Assembly (NCBI GenBank): GCA_958430865.1 | Contig: CAUDNR010000291.1 | Coordinates: 1-59,251 of the forward strand | Direction: 5' to 3' | Length of the DNA: 59,251 nt | Origin: Entrophospora sp. SA101 | Taxonomy: Eukaryota > Glomeromycota > Glomeromycetes > Entrophosporales > Entrophosporaceae | Part shown: piece by piece, positions 1-11,235 of the stretch | How the letters are laid out: the number at the start of each line of letters is the position of its first letter | Position numbering within the stretch: position 1 is the first letter of the stretch | The notes under the pieces: model-generated | The model's input: only the letters and a program-made list of their open reading frames with translations | What the model was told of the DNA's origin: nothing | Database searches by the model: none | Made by a program: the position numbers and the translations under genes

Positions 1-1
1 T

Positions 2-115
2 AGTAATAATAGTGGCACTGGTGATAATAATAATACTCGCGACGACGATGGCGATGACGAAGGTCATGACGATAATCTTGAATTCACTAGAGTTAAAAAT
101 ATGACTTTCAAATAA
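2..115 (+). CDS. Possible 3' end of an acidic low-complexity protein (partial)
   Basis: One open frame enters from the window edge and ends at TAA 113-115 after 37 codons. It is rich in Asn, Gly, Ser and Asp (a run of Asp/Gly/Glu in the middle) and ends in EFTRVKNMTFK. Only the tail is visible, so no family can be named. Simple-repeat sequence could produce such a frame by chance. Confidence 0.2.
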   Translation, partial: SNNSGTGDNNNTRDDDGDDEGHDDNLEFTRVKNMTFK

Positions 116-164
116 TGAATTTCAGATAGATAACTTTTCAAACATACAACTTTGTAATAATTAA

Positions 165-1166
165 TTAATAGTAATAAAATAAACATCCTGTTGAAACACC
201 TATTGATGATAGTGGCGAGGAAGTATCACCAGAACCAATCTTTTCTGATGATCGATTTTCTAATGAATGGATTGGAAAATATGATGATATTTTTTCTGGT
301 TTATACGAAGAAAATAATAGAGATTTTGGAATAGAGAGAATTAATGAATCAATTCGAAAATATATCAAACTTGCCAACATCAAATCTTTGTGATCCTTCA
401 GGGAGGTCCAAGAGCTAACTTTAATGATAATGTACATGAATCTTGTGATATGTATCTAAATGATTTTGTTATATCTGGCATCTTGGATGTAGCTTGTGAC
501 CAAGTAATCTACCAGAGATTAAACAATTATTCCAACATTCACCAAACCTTGAATTGTATATTGAGAGCTTGGCGTACAAATAAATATGTGCAATCCTTAA
601 TTCCTGGCTTTTCTGGATATGGTATATTTGGATATGTGCGCTGATGGCATACTTGCAGGCAACAATAATGTTCTTAAAGTGTGGTAATATTATTACAATG
701 GGCAGGATTATTGAAATCACATAAAATGGGAATTAGGATGGCAAACCTGGAGTTTCAATTAAAAATCTTGGAAGCTTTTGCTCCATGTTTCCAGCAACTA
801 GAAAGATTAGACATGCAGAATCTGTAACCAGGTTTTTAGTTTATGTTAGCAGGAATCCAGAATTACAGAAGCGACTTCAAGCTGCACCCTCAGTTGATTT
901 CACCAAAGAGAACCTATGACGAAGCCAATTTTTCCAAATCAAAGCATTTTTCGTTAATGGCACTCGAAATATTTGATGTCAAATTTGTCAAACAGAATCT
1001 TCCCGAGCATGTGAAAAGTTTGGAGGATTTAAAAATCTCATAAAAACAGTACAAGTAGAAAGAGAACGAATGTTAATGTTATATGATGAATTTGTTGATG
1101 AAAGAAATGTGCCCAGAAAAGAAAGAAATGTAAATGGGCATAAACAAGCAATGCGGAGTAAAACAT
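165..1166 (+). pseudogene. Decayed unrecognised protein gene in several frames
   Basis: Protein-like segments lie end to end on the plus strand in changing frames. An acidic segment contains PIDDSGEEVSPEPIFSDD and NEWIGKYDDIFSGL and stops near 390. The next contains LDVACDQVIYQRLNNYSN and LRAWRTNKYVQSLIPGF (390..644). Then comes LEFQLKILEAFAPCFQQLER, then VTRFLVYVSRNPELQKRLQ, then LMALEIFDVKFVKQNLPEHV (843..1043), and finally KTVQVERERMLMLYDEF to about 1166. The segments are separated by stops or frameshifts and there is no long start-to-stop frame, so this reads as a pseudogene. The later part reminds me of a repetitive, possibly transposon-borne Glomeromycotina family, but that is memory only. 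No equivalent exists in the right copies. Confidence 0.35.
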
Positions 1167-2170
1167 AATGGAATTTTAGGTAAAATAACAGTGTATACAT
1201 TATTATTACATACACAGTGTATATGGTATATTAAAACATGAAATTTTTTTTAATCAATTTACAGATCACTTCTTGCTCTTGCTTTTGGTGATTATTTTCA
1301 GTCATATTATTGAAAAAATATTCAGGTTGAAAGTTTATTGTGATCTATTTTAGATGTCATTAACAAATAAACCACAAATTTGACATGTAACGTGATACCA
1401 TCGATTCGTCAGCGGGAATTTTTGTGTTTGGCTGATTAATATTAATAAATTTTCATCGATATTTGGGTGTCACAATATTATGACTCAATCACTTAGCCAA
1501 TCGTATTATTATTACAGGTCTACCGACGTTAGCTTGTTTTTCTCGGATTTTTGATGAGTGTACACAAACACAAAATTAATAATTGGACATCTGGAGTACA
1601 TATGAAATCTTATCGTGTTTAAATTTAAAATTAATTTGTGCGTGGCCGTGGAAAAAAAGTAAACAGGTTTTCATAGATTACAAATTTATAAAACAATATT
1701 TATATAAATAAAACTGGCAAATGGAAGTAGCAGAAAATGACAATATTGAAAATGAAATAGAGGCAAGTGATGAGAGTTGTGAAGCTGAATAATTTTTTTT
1801 CATTCTATTTAACAACTAATAAAGACATGACACGGCAAATAACAATTTCTTCTTTGTGTTAATTAATAATTAATTAAACACTTGTGAAACTCTATCATTC
1901 CTAAAATAATTTGTGGCTATGGGAAAAAGTACAGGTTTTCACAGATCACAAAATTTATCACCATTAAACCTTTGCTGTACGACTAATAAAATATGGAAAC
2001 GATTTCATGAATTTTGGCAAGAAATAGTGGACACAACGAGTATTCAATCTTTTATTTATGTTAATGAAGTCATATTTTCAAGAACGATAAAATATATTCA
2101 ATGCATCAAAAACTAGATTGAAAACAAAAATTTGAGGGGAAAAAAGCATATCCCATGTTGAATTAAATAT
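1167..2170. other. No gene recognised; degenerate direct repeat
   Basis: AT-rich sequence without a convincing gene. A tiny frame 1721..1792 (23 codons, very acidic, starts MEVAENDN) is open but unsupported. Two imperfect direct copies of about 50 bp, sharing 'acaggttttca' and flanking bases, sit at roughly 1639..1690 and 1910..1962. They look like a partial duplication. Confidence 0.3.
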
Positions 2171-2260
2171 AAATGGGCATGCTGCAACAAAACAAAGTGA
2201 ACATTGGTATTACCAAGGGTTTCATCACAATTGTAACGTGATCAGTTTTATCTCTTAAAC
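2171..2260 (-). repeat. Dispersed repeat shared with 27512 and 48077
   Basis: Read on the minus strand it contains GTTTAAGAGATAAAACTGAT followed by CAC, an 'aattgtgatga' block, and 'ttggtaataccaatgttca'. The same blocks in the same order occur at 27512..27630 (plus) and in its copy at 48077. Between the blocks the sequences differ, so this is an old dispersed repeat and not part of the recent duplication. Confidence 0.55.
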
Positions 2261-2269
2261 CTCAAGAAT

Positions 2270-2625
2270 CTCCGGAACCTGTACCATTTAAATTTAGTAT
2301 CAAAGAAGATTCAAATCAAAAAATTGAAATGACAGCCAGAATCATACACCCAAACTACTAAAGGAATTTAACTCCTCAAAAGAATCACTGGTGACGATGA
2401 TAATCATAATGTCAAGATTACACCACTATCAATACCACATCCAAAGGAACAACCGATTACTGTATTCTATCCTACCAAGAAGATCAAGCTACCACAATAC
2501 ACATTTACAACCAATACCAATATCAATCACCATTATTACTACTCCTGCCGAAAATACTAATATCATTGCTACTGTCAACAATACTACTCAATCAATTAAT
2601 ATTACCAATAATAAATGTTAGTAAT
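2270..2625 (+). pseudogene. Traces of a low-complexity protein gene
   Basis: Two plausible coding frames follow one another. One reads ESPEPVPFKFSIKEDSNQK and ends after IIHPNY. The next reads ITGDDDNHNVKITPLSIPHP, then KEQPITVFYPTKKIKLPQ, before dissolving into Asn/Thr-rich codons. No intron consensus joins them cleanly and no family is recognisable. It may be a relic or chance frames in biased sequence. Confidence 0.2.
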
Positions 2626-3094
2626 GTTCACCATACAAATTCCATGATAATCAACGGCAGTGAAAACCTAAAGATGAAAGTAAGGCAAATGATAGAAATA
2701 GAAAATGCACAGAAGAAACAATTTTCATGAATGATGATGATGGATTAATAATAATAATAATAAGGAAAGGAGGATGTTAATCTAGTTCGAATTAGTGGTG
2801 AAAATAATAATGACTATTAATCATCAATATAATCAATCTCTTTAAGCCAAGAAGAAATTTTAACAGTCACCATCATGCAGTGATTTATTTTTATAATTTA
2901 TAGTTTTATATTTTAGAAAAGGTATATATATATTTCATTGATATATTTTACATAAATAAAAAATTAAATCCTATTTTTTTATGCATGTGGAAATATTACA
3001 TTAGATAATAATAATAATAGCAATGATAACAATAATTAAAAAATATTCACTTACAAACAAATTGAGAGTAATTAGAGATTGTTTTTTCATTAAT
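2626..3094. other. Intergenic, nothing recognised
   Basis: Low-complexity sequence with ATA/AAT runs, downstream of the MPV17-like gene encoded on the opposite strand. No open frame or repeat boundary worth reporting. Confidence 0.5.
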
Positions 3095-3983
3095 TCATTG
3101 AACTTTATTATTGGTAACAGATAAGTAAGTATTCCATCCAAGCGCTACAGTGTTAACCACCAACAATCTATGATCCAATGGTACAAAACGAAAATTAATT
3201 AATTGTACGATTGGCCAAATTTTATAACTATTTAATAATGCTGGTAAATATGCCTATGTATATACATAATTACATATATAAACAAAATCAACAAAATTAA
3301 CAAGAATTTTTTATAAATGCAAATAATTTAAATAATTTAAAAAATCTTCATTTTAGACCTTACTTTTTCAAGTTTTCTAGTTAATTGAAGTTTAGTTTTA
3401 CCCTCCAAGATTCCTTGAATTAGGAAAAAACCAGCTATAAAAGTTGGTGCAAAGACCATTTGATCAAGTGCTACACGTGCCAACAATCCTACACATCCAC
3501 AAAAATTATCAGTTATAAAAAAAATTAGGGAAGGAAATTTTAATAAAAATTCAACCAGTTATTGGATTTTCAAATTTAACATATCGATCTAGTATACGAT
3601 ACCAAACAGCTGGTACAGGTCCCTAAATAGTCATTATTAATAATACTTTTGTATATTGTTTGTTACTGAATACATGAAATAATAATAATAATAATAATAA
3701 ATACAGCTATCAAAATACCAAATCCTCCGATTCTAATTGTTCTATAGGAATCATGATTTTTAATTCCTCGTTTTTCAACAACATGTTGAGCTATTGTATC
3801 TCCCAAGCCACATAAAAATCCTATTTCACCCAAATTTATAAATTTTCATTAATTTGTTTGTTTATCCATAATTATAATAATTGTCGTTATATCATCATCG
3901 TGGATTCTCTCACCTGCGGTTATGGATTGTGTTAAAATTGGTCTGCGTGTAAGATGATATTTGTAAAGATTTATCAAAAACAT
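3095..3983 (-). CDS. MPV17/PMP22/Sym1-family membrane protein, five exons
   Basis: Small integral membrane protein of the MPV17/PMP22 family, whose members sit in the mitochondrial inner membrane (Sym1, MPV17) or peroxisomes (PMP22, PXMP2). Exons on the minus strand: 3983-3914, 3820-3705, 3622-3556, 3488-3364, 3253-3095. Introns run GT..AG with phases 1, 0, 1, 0. The joined frame is 537 nt, 178 residues plus TGA, close to the usual ~176. Family hallmarks appear in order: N-terminal YKYHLTRRPILTQS, FLCGLGDTIAQ (the GDxxAQ motif), GPVPAVWYRILDRY, ALDQMVFAPTFIAGFF, YKIWPIVQLINFRFVPL and VNTVALGWNTYLS. ATG 3983 gives the expected N-terminus just before YKYHL. It looks functional. The right copies hold only broken exons 1-2. 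I cannot tell the mitochondrial from the peroxisomal type. Confidence 0.9.
3671..3672. other. Empty TA target site of the pogo-like element
   Basis: This lies in intron 2 of the MPV17-like gene. The sequence up to this TA (minus strand 'tatttcatgTA') is the same as the left flank of the transposon in the right copies (21991-21992 and 42555-42556), but no element is present here. It is therefore the pre-insertion state on that side. Confidence 0.75.
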
Positions 3984-4508
3984 TTATTTTTTAATATCAA
4001 AATAATATTGCTAATCTTATTTATACAAATCCCGAAGCATGTGATTATAACCTTCACTCTATTATTTTATTACTATGTAGAAGATAGTCGCTGAACTTTT
4101 TATTGGCTATGTGGATCCTTTAATTTCTCCAAAAATGGAAAAAAAACAAAAACCTTTCTCTTCACCATATAGGAAAGTCGCACAATTAAAAATGAACGAA
4201 AATTTGAAAATTTCCAAAAAACAATGGGCTGAGTGAGTGACTTGCACTATATAAACAAAAATTTAGAGTAAACGTTCTAGCTCCCAATAAATACCATACA
4301 AGAATACATGCTAATACAACGATAATAACTACTTTTAATAATAAAACTAAAAATGATGGTTTTGGTAAGAGAGCGGATCAATGTACTGTATAGTGACATT
4401 CACATTGTTAATATAAACGTTAGTTGACGCTTACCCATCGAGGATTTAATATATAAACGTTTAACATTTTGCCAACTCTTTCTAATTAGAGAAACTAAAG
4501 AAATTAAC
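3984..4508. other. 5' flank of the MPV17-like gene with transition from diverged to identical sequence
   Basis: Upstream of the MPV17-like start. From about 4330 upward the sequence is essentially the exact reverse complement of copy 1. Below that it carries substitutions and indels, including about 75 bp present in the right copies (near 21450-21530) and missing here. No separate gene was recognised. Confidence 0.5.
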
Positions 4509-5047
4509 GCTCAACATTTTATTTGCAGCAAATTCATATCCACTCATTTTAACATCAGCTTTAGCATTTAAATCATCATCGTTATGAGTTACAGGCGTTG
4601 AAAATTTTCTAGCTAATAATATTGATTATTATTAAGTAATAAAAATGAATAAGTTGATTTATTGACTATACCAATGATAATAATAATGGTGATGATAATG
4701 ATGATGATAATTACCCATGAAAGTAATCCAGGTCTTGATAATCTTGGAATTTGTTTGATTAAAGATTCAGTTGCATTTTGTTCTTGTCGAGTTTTTTAAA
4801 GGTCATGGATTCAAGGCCATTCCTTTAACACGATTGCAATCATGTAAATCTCCTAAAACAGCAACAGAAGTTTTAGGCGCGGGAGATTTGGAAGTCCAAG
4901 CTCCCCAATTATGATAACGTGATATTTATTTAAAGATACGTGTATATAATAAAAATAATTAGCAGGTAGTTGTCGAATGACTGACCATATATGTGTTGGG
5001 GGAAGAACAAGATCATCAATTTCAATACTATGACATCCGTTTCTTTG
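4509..5047 (-). pseudogene. Exon-like fragments of an unrecognised gene (left arm)
   Basis: Mirror of 20652..21190; see that entry for the peptide segments. Here it reads on the minus strand toward the MPV17-like gene and is near-identical to the right copies. Confidence 0.3.
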
Positions 5048-5524
5048 TTAGGTACTTTTGGATATAAAGTCCAGTAGCAGCTTAAAGGTTTTCGTTATAC
5101 TTTGTGATGGTTAAGTTTGGTATTCATTTTTTAGCTTGGATAGAGCGGGATAGTACAAAAATATATTTACATCTAACTTTGGTGTTTTGGGTGTATAGAA
5201 ATTTGTTGCCCTTTTTCATTCTGTAATGGTTAAATTTTAACGAGACAAACTTCTAATATTATTACTAATTATAAACTGACACTTGCGATATTAAGTAAAA
5301 AATATGCAAATTATATACTATCACAATATTTATTTATTTTTCTAGGATCTTTATTTGTTATGTAGAATTTAATAATGTTGAAAATCAACCTTTCTTGTAC
5401 TGCCGAAGAAATATTTTTAAACATCACAATTAGTAAATTTTGGAATATTAAATGCTTACAATTGGCCAACTTGCAAAATGTTTTACAAGTTTTGACTTTG
5501 GTACTCAGCAACCCTAGATTTCGA

Positions 5525-5719
5525 CTATGTTTTTTCATTTGCAACATGATACAAAACTACTTTTAATGGATTAAGAATGATCTTTATTTCTTTTTTTTTA
5601 AAGGAAGAACCATTACAATTTGCATAGTTGGATAAGACTTTGGTGTATAGTTTACAGCCCGGTTGAATATTTTCCATGAACATACGACGTATTTTCACTA
5701 AAAATTCATATGGTAATAG
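5525..5719 (-). CDS. Exon-like open frame, unrecognised (left arm)
   Basis: Mirror of 19980..20174, described there. Same frame and same stop; no family known. Confidence 0.25.
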   Translation of the reverse strand, partial: LLPYEFLVKIRRMFMENIQPGCKLYTKVLSNYANCNGSSFKKKEIKIILNPLKVVLYHVANEKT

Positions 5720-6042
5720 TCATAATGGTAAATAAATAAGGAAAATACTATGATAAAGTATATTACAATCATTAATCCAAGTAAGCATTACATACAACTC
5801 GGATTATTATTGGTTTTTACTATCACTGTTTTTATAATTACTATTACAGTATTATTTATTGTTATCCCCAATGAAACGATCAACATTTTTGTACATTTCT
5901 TATTGTTTATTTGTTTTATAAATAAATAATATTGATAATATTTATTTAGAACATTAGGCTTTGTTATGTGGAACCAATCTCACAGTAGATTGTGTGGATC
6001 GTGTTATGATGTTGTAAAAAGATAGGATTACATGGCGTGTAG

Positions 6043-6718
6043 CTTTCAATATTTGAAGCCTGGAGATTGATTCAAGTTAAATGGTATTCTCTTTTTGGAG
6101 CTTCTAAACTTGGTGTTGTAAAGGCTCGGAAGATTGCTAATGGTTCATTTCATGAATTTAAACAGAAGTTTCCATTATATTAAAGCCTTATTACCTACCA
6201 TATCAAAACCTTCAAGAACATCTTTACGATAACATTTATCCATTGTCATAGATGAATTCAAAGATATTGCCAAAACCAGCACAAAATAGCTGTTATTTGT
6301 CTTATATTTTCTGTTTTGTTTCTAGGTTCTTTGTGCTATTACCCTTTTATTTTTGGTATCATGTATTTGGCTGGAACTCTTGAATTTTAATCGTATTCAA
6401 AGCTTCGGTTTGAACTTGTATTTAAATGAACCAAATCAATTTCTGTCACCACACAATGTAATTAAAGGATCAAAAGCTCTCGAGACAAAGAAATTTAGCC
6501 GGATCATAAAAAACTACAGTTTGTTAAATTTACATGTAGCTCTCCCAATTATTCTAATTTCTAACACATTAATAATTGTTGCTTTCATGTTTTCTTTTTA
6601 CATGCTCCTTTATAGCATCATAATAATTTTCGTGATCATAAAAAAGCGAGAAAAATTTTTTATGAAATGTTTATATGTACCGATTTTCATTAATGACATC
6701 AATAATTGTCCGCATTAA
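6043..6718 (+). CDS. Exon-like frames of a possible membrane protein (left arm)
   Basis: Two open segments on the plus strand. 6043..6183 encodes WRLIQVKWYSLFGASKLGVV and ends in FKQKFPLY. After a 'tttctag' acceptor-like site at 6325, an open frame to 6718 encodes LCAITLLFLVSCIWLELLNF, SLLNLHVALPIILISNTLII and a second long hydrophobic run ending in KKREKF. At least two membrane spans are likely if it is translated. There is no in-frame ATG at the head (the longest frame opens at TTG 6353), so it could be an internal exon or a relic. It sits about 460 bp upstream of the TMEM198-like gene on the same strand. Confidence 0.25.
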
Positions 6719-7177
6719 GCACATAAACCTTTTTAAGGTTAGTAATATATAAATAATATAATAGAAAATAGTTACGGTATTAAAAAAAAAAAAAAAGTGA
6801 AATGAAAATAATCCTCTTTTCTCTTTCATATATCTCAAAATAGCTGAATGGGAGAGGAGAAATCGGTAAGTGTAAAGTGCGATTTCTTGATTTCTTTTTC
6901 AAAATAAGAAAATGAAAAAGATAAATTTAGACTTTCCACAGAAAATTCCATTTTGTGATACCGCCAAGTCAGCCAAGTGGATAATGATGTTATGCATGCA
7001 CTGTATATATATATATATATACGGCTTAGTTTATTTATTAAAGCATGGCTTGGATTTTATTGAAATTATATATAAGAGTGAGGCTTTTCCCTTTGAAATG
7101 ATATTTAATTTTTTCCCATTTGTTCTCAAAAAATTCTTTTCACACAGAAATAAAAATAAAACCAACTTTAAAAAATA
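6719..7177 (+). promoter_or_regulatory. Upstream region of the TMEM198-like gene
   Basis: Non-coding stretch immediately before ATG 7178. It contains an A-run near 6782, purine-rich sequence and a TATATA run at about 7005-7021. The final 'ttaaaaaata' leads into the ATG, an A-rich context normal for fungi. The open frame 6912..7178 crossing it shows no protein character and overlaps the real start. I cannot place a transcription start. Confidence 0.35.
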
Positions 7178-8209
7178 ATGAAAAAGAAATTTACAAAAAA
7201 AAATACAATGACAATAATGATCTCATTATTGCTCTTAATGTTTAATCTCATTGGTTTCGTTAATGGACAAGATGTAACTCCAACTGATATAACAGCACCA
7301 TCCCCAACTACAATAACAACTGATAATCCAGTTGTGGACTTATCAAACAATGTACAACAACTCTCAATGGCTCAGTCAATAGTAGTTGGCGTCATTTTGC
7401 TTGTTATAGGTTTCTGTTATTGTTTCTTTGGTCGTAAACTTTATAATCTCACCTTGTTTATTTTGGGATCTATTATTGGATGTAAGTGTTTTTAAATATT
7501 GATATAAAAATTATAATTGGGAAATAATTTATACTAATCATAATATTTTTTTTTTTATTAATTAGCATATGTTGCTTTCCTTATTCTTGTCAGGGCAGAG
7601 CCACCGTCAGGCTACACGTCAGAACCGTCAACTAATACGTTAATAATTTTATTAGTTTCTTTGGCTATTGGATTCATAGTTGGGATGCTGTTAATATGTT
7701 GCGCATCAGTTGCTATTTGGTTATTGGGATTGGTTTCTGGTTTGGCGTTGGCAAACTTTATACTTGCGTTTGGAGATGGTGGATTGATTAAGAATGATAT
7801 CGCTAGAATTGTGTTTATTGTAGCATTTGCCATTACGGGACTTATTTTGGCGTGTATATTTGAGGATGTGATAATTATTTTGGGTACATCATTTATTGGT
7901 GCTTATGCGATGATTCTTGGTGTTGATATGTTTGCCAATACAGGATTCCGCCTATCAGTTAGAGCATTCTTGGATGGTACTCCTTATACCACAAGTCGGG
8001 ATGTTTATTTGATGTTGGGTGGATTGATTGCGCTATTTATTGCTGGATCATTGATACAATATAAATTTCATAGAAATCATCATTTTGGACCTTCACATCC
8101 TAAAGGATATGATAAATCTGTCGAGAGTGGTAATGGTAGCGATCATGCTCCAGTTACAGAGAAAAAGAAAGGTGGATATACTGGCATATTTTCTAAAAAT
8201 AAATCCTAA
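7178..8209 (+). CDS. TMEM198/DUF4203-like multi-pass membrane protein (left-arm copy)
   Basis: Two exons: 7178..7481 and 7566..8209. The intron is GTAAGTG..ATTAG, phase 1, joining SIIG to S-YVAFLILV. The product is about 315 residues. A charged start (MKKKFTKK) is followed by a hydrophobic stretch ending in FVNG/QDV, which looks like a cleavable signal peptide. Next come a Thr/Pro-rich luminal segment and about seven hydrophobic spans containing VVGVILLVIGFCYCFFGRKL, IGFIVGMLLICCASVAIWLL, VIIILGTSFIGAYAMILGVD and LMLGGLIALFIAGSLIQYKF. The tail is soluble, His- and Lys-rich. The span pattern and the GRKLYN and GAY motifs match TM7S3/TMEM198-type (DUF4203) proteins. In animals TMEM198 promotes Wnt co-receptor phosphorylation; the fungal role is unknown to me. 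The stop is followed by an A13 run. Confidence 0.8.
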
Positions 8210-9108
8210 GTATTTTCAAAAAAAAAAAAAAAATCTGTTGATGTGTTGTTATTATGATGATTTTATATGTATATATATCCTCGATCTTATATTTATTATA
8301 GTTATATATGTAAATGAATCATTTAATTTTTTCATGTATTTTTTTTTATTCTTTTTATTCTGTAATATATATAAATGATGAATATAAATATATATATATA
8401 TATATAAAAGAAGGAATCAGACCTGTTTTTTGTTTGAACAATATTTTCAACACTTTATTAAATTATATAGAATCATGAATGTGATTTATCACATAAACTT
8501 ACACTTACTATAAATAATTATTATTAATAATAGATTTACAAAGTTTCAAGATCTGTTATTGTTTTTTTTTAGGAATAATAAAATTTTAATTTAATTATCA
8601 AAATTTCAAAATGAAGTCCAACAAAAGTATCTTCTCCCTGCTATCTAACTTGTATGTATGATTGATTTAAATATTGATTTCTCATCTTATATATCTTGAG
8701 TGTTAACTTCATTCATCCACATTATTGACGATTTATACGAACTCCCATCTAAAATTTGAATTTTCTATTATGATCATTCATTATACATTGTCACGTCTTT
8801 CCCATTACATTAGAGACTGATCAAGATTAATTGGTCAATTTTTTTAAATAAAACGAGGCGCAGTAATGATGGTGCAAAATTGACGATCTTTGAAAGCTAA
8901 TAACTTCCCAAAACAGGAAAGGTATATATAAAAAAAAAAGTAAACAGTTAAAATTTAAGGCCCTAGCCACACTACATTCTTAATTATCGTACGTAGAATT
9001 TTGTGGAGTTATTAGCTTTTCAAAGTCTGGGTATCTTTGTATATGTGCATATTAATATTAATATGAAAATTCAAAATTTCGATTTCTTTTTTTTATTGGC
9101 CGGCTTAT
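8210..9108. other. 3' flank, nothing recognised
   Basis: Downstream of the TMEM198-like gene: poly(A) run, TA repeats around 8385-8406, then unique AT-rich sequence. No convincing coding frame. Confidence 0.45.
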
Positions 9109-9405
9109 TCAGAATTTTTGACTGCTTAATATTAAATTTTCATCAATCTTGAAGTGAAACTTTTTATCTGCTTTAATAAAATAATTGTCATCTTTCCAAC
9201 AAACTAATTCGCCTGTTTCTTTTATTTCCATGATAGCCACAGTTTTTCAATGTTAATCTGGAAATCCACATTAAGAATTAAATTGATATGGAAAAGTATA
9301 GATAGAGGCTTCATTTCGAGCATTAATCCAAAAACATTTCATGTCTAAATTTTATTGTTCTTGGTCTACAATAATAATGAATGAGTCTTCATGTACTTCA
9401 TCATT
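9109..9405 (-). pseudogene. Relic of an unrecognised gene (left arm)
   Basis: Mirror of 16294..16590, described there. Confidence 0.3.
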
Positions 9406-9553
9406 CTATCGTGAAAAACTTTTATATCTAATCTTTTTAATAGAATAGTATCCTTTGCACATTTTCAAAATGGAATTAAAATGTTATTTAGAACTGAAAT
9501 ATTTTTAATTTGAATTTGAATTAATGAGAACAGTCCTTTTTCCCATATGGGGT

Positions 9554-9588
9554 GAATTCTGATTGGCTGATTTGAATTTCTCATGAAC
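9554..9588 (-). repeat. CCAAT-containing dispersed repeat (left arm)
   Basis: On the minus strand it reads GAAATTCAAATCAGCCAATC then AGAA. Close variants occur at 27381-27410, 47946-47975 and 54628-54655. Confidence 0.45.
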
Positions 9589-11062
9589 ATAAATTTCAAC
9601 ATAAATATTAAAAATTCAAATTTTCACATCAGAAAAAGGGATTTTAGATGATAATTATAATTATAATAATTTAATACATAGAATCTAATGTAAAATTGCA
9701 AAAATGACAAGAGTCGCTTACAATGTAAGGGCTTGCCTTGTATGCTATCTACATAGGACTTAAAATATTGTGTTACTAAATTTTCAAAATACATTATTTA
9801 TGTGCATAATAATTAAAGTATTTATGACCAATATCATTATCAATTGATTGATTTAATTCAATTAATTATTCTCAACTCGCACACATTGATATGATGCAGC
9901 AACTTTCATTAAAAGTTTTAGTGGAACACAATTTCAGGTCGGTTCTTGACCTTATGAGATTATCTTAAAGATGAGTTGGCAAGGGAAAGAATAACTAAAT
10001 TTTTAGCCATACCTTTTGCTATCGAAAAGGTAACGACGAAAGTGAAAAGTAAATGAGCATTTAAATCAATTATTTTAGATAATGTGGTTATTTGCTTTGA
10101 TTCATTTCCTTACATTTTTATGATATTGCATTTAAGAATATTATTATTGGCTTATATTAATTTAAAAACTTGATATATATTTCAACAATAATAACAACAA
10201 CAGGATTCATTATTTAGTTATTTAATTTGTCTAAAAAATTTGATTGATAATTAATAATTTAACTTATATTCCCATTCACTCATTGATGATTGGTTTATCT
10301 CTATTAGATGATTAATTCACCAAAGGATTATTGATAATACTCGTCAGTGTTTAGATGTGCGAGACATAATAATTTATTTCGCACAATGTAATTTTAAATT
10401 TTTTACTTTGGACACATGAAATCATAAATTTTGTGGCTTAGTGTGCGGATCATAAATAATAAATTTTTTTTCTTTTCCCGAATGAACTTTTTCAAATATT
10501 AATATAATAATAAGATATCTTTTTATTCATACCGAAAGGCAAACACTTGAACAGCATATAGATATTGATTATCATAAAATTGCTACGGTAACTAAATATA
10601 AATCTTACACTGCCACTTCGAATTATTTTAGTTACTCCAATTTCAAAAGCAAATTTTTTTCTCAACAAAATCTCAAATTCGTAATTAAGTGAATTCGGGA
10701 ATTTTAAATGATCATTTATGGTAAATTTAAATGGCCTTCGATTGATTTATTTGATTTTGAGTTAGCTTTTGAACATTAGTATTCTGAAAAACCGATATGT
10801 TTAATAAAATTTATAAATAAAACATAACAAAATTTATCAACTGTTTTATAATTTATTTTATTATTTTTGTAAATTATACGTAAAATTACCCGCACATTAG
10901 TTTGCTAATAATAATAATAATAATAATGTACCAGGATTTGGGACCTGTTACACGGTTAAAATAGGTTAAAATGTAGATCACTCTTAATTCGTAATTTGTG
11001 ATAAATGGAAAAGATCGATATGCATTTTAGCCAGAATCTTGAATCGGTTTTTAATTTAAAAT
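9589..11062. other. Intergenic, nothing recognised
   Basis: About 1.5 kb of AT-rich sequence with an AAT run near 10905-10927. Only short chance frames; mirrored in both right copies. Confidence 0.45.
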
Positions 11063-11235
11063 TAGTGTTGGTCGCCAAACTATTTCGAAGAGGCGAAAGT
11101 CAAAACTAAAATTAAAAGTTATGTCAAAACTAAATCAAAAGTAAAATAGTCAAACATCAAAACTAGTTTCGACTTACGGCGAAACCTTTTGACTTTTGCA
11201 TAACTACGAAACTCTCGTTTAGAAGCTAAACACTA
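11063..11235. mobile_element. Small hAT-like inverted-repeat element (left arm)
   Basis: The ends read TAGTGTTGGTCGCC at the left and, inverted, TAGTGTTTAGCTTC at the right. They resemble the ends of the clearer hAT MITE at 31205 (TAGTGATGTTGGTCGGC). The 8-bp flanks are similar but imperfect (tttaaaat and gttaaaaa). The inside is a run of 'caaaactaaa'-type sequence with no coding content. Confidence 0.4.

Noticed and set aside
6912..7178. 88-codon frame just upstream of the TMEM198-like gene
   Set aside because: Overlaps the real ATG, runs through a TATATA repeat and has no protein character.
8085..8378. 97-codon frame overlapping the end of the TMEM198-like gene
   Set aside because: Out-of-frame reading of the real tail followed by poly(A) and AT-rich non-coding sequence.
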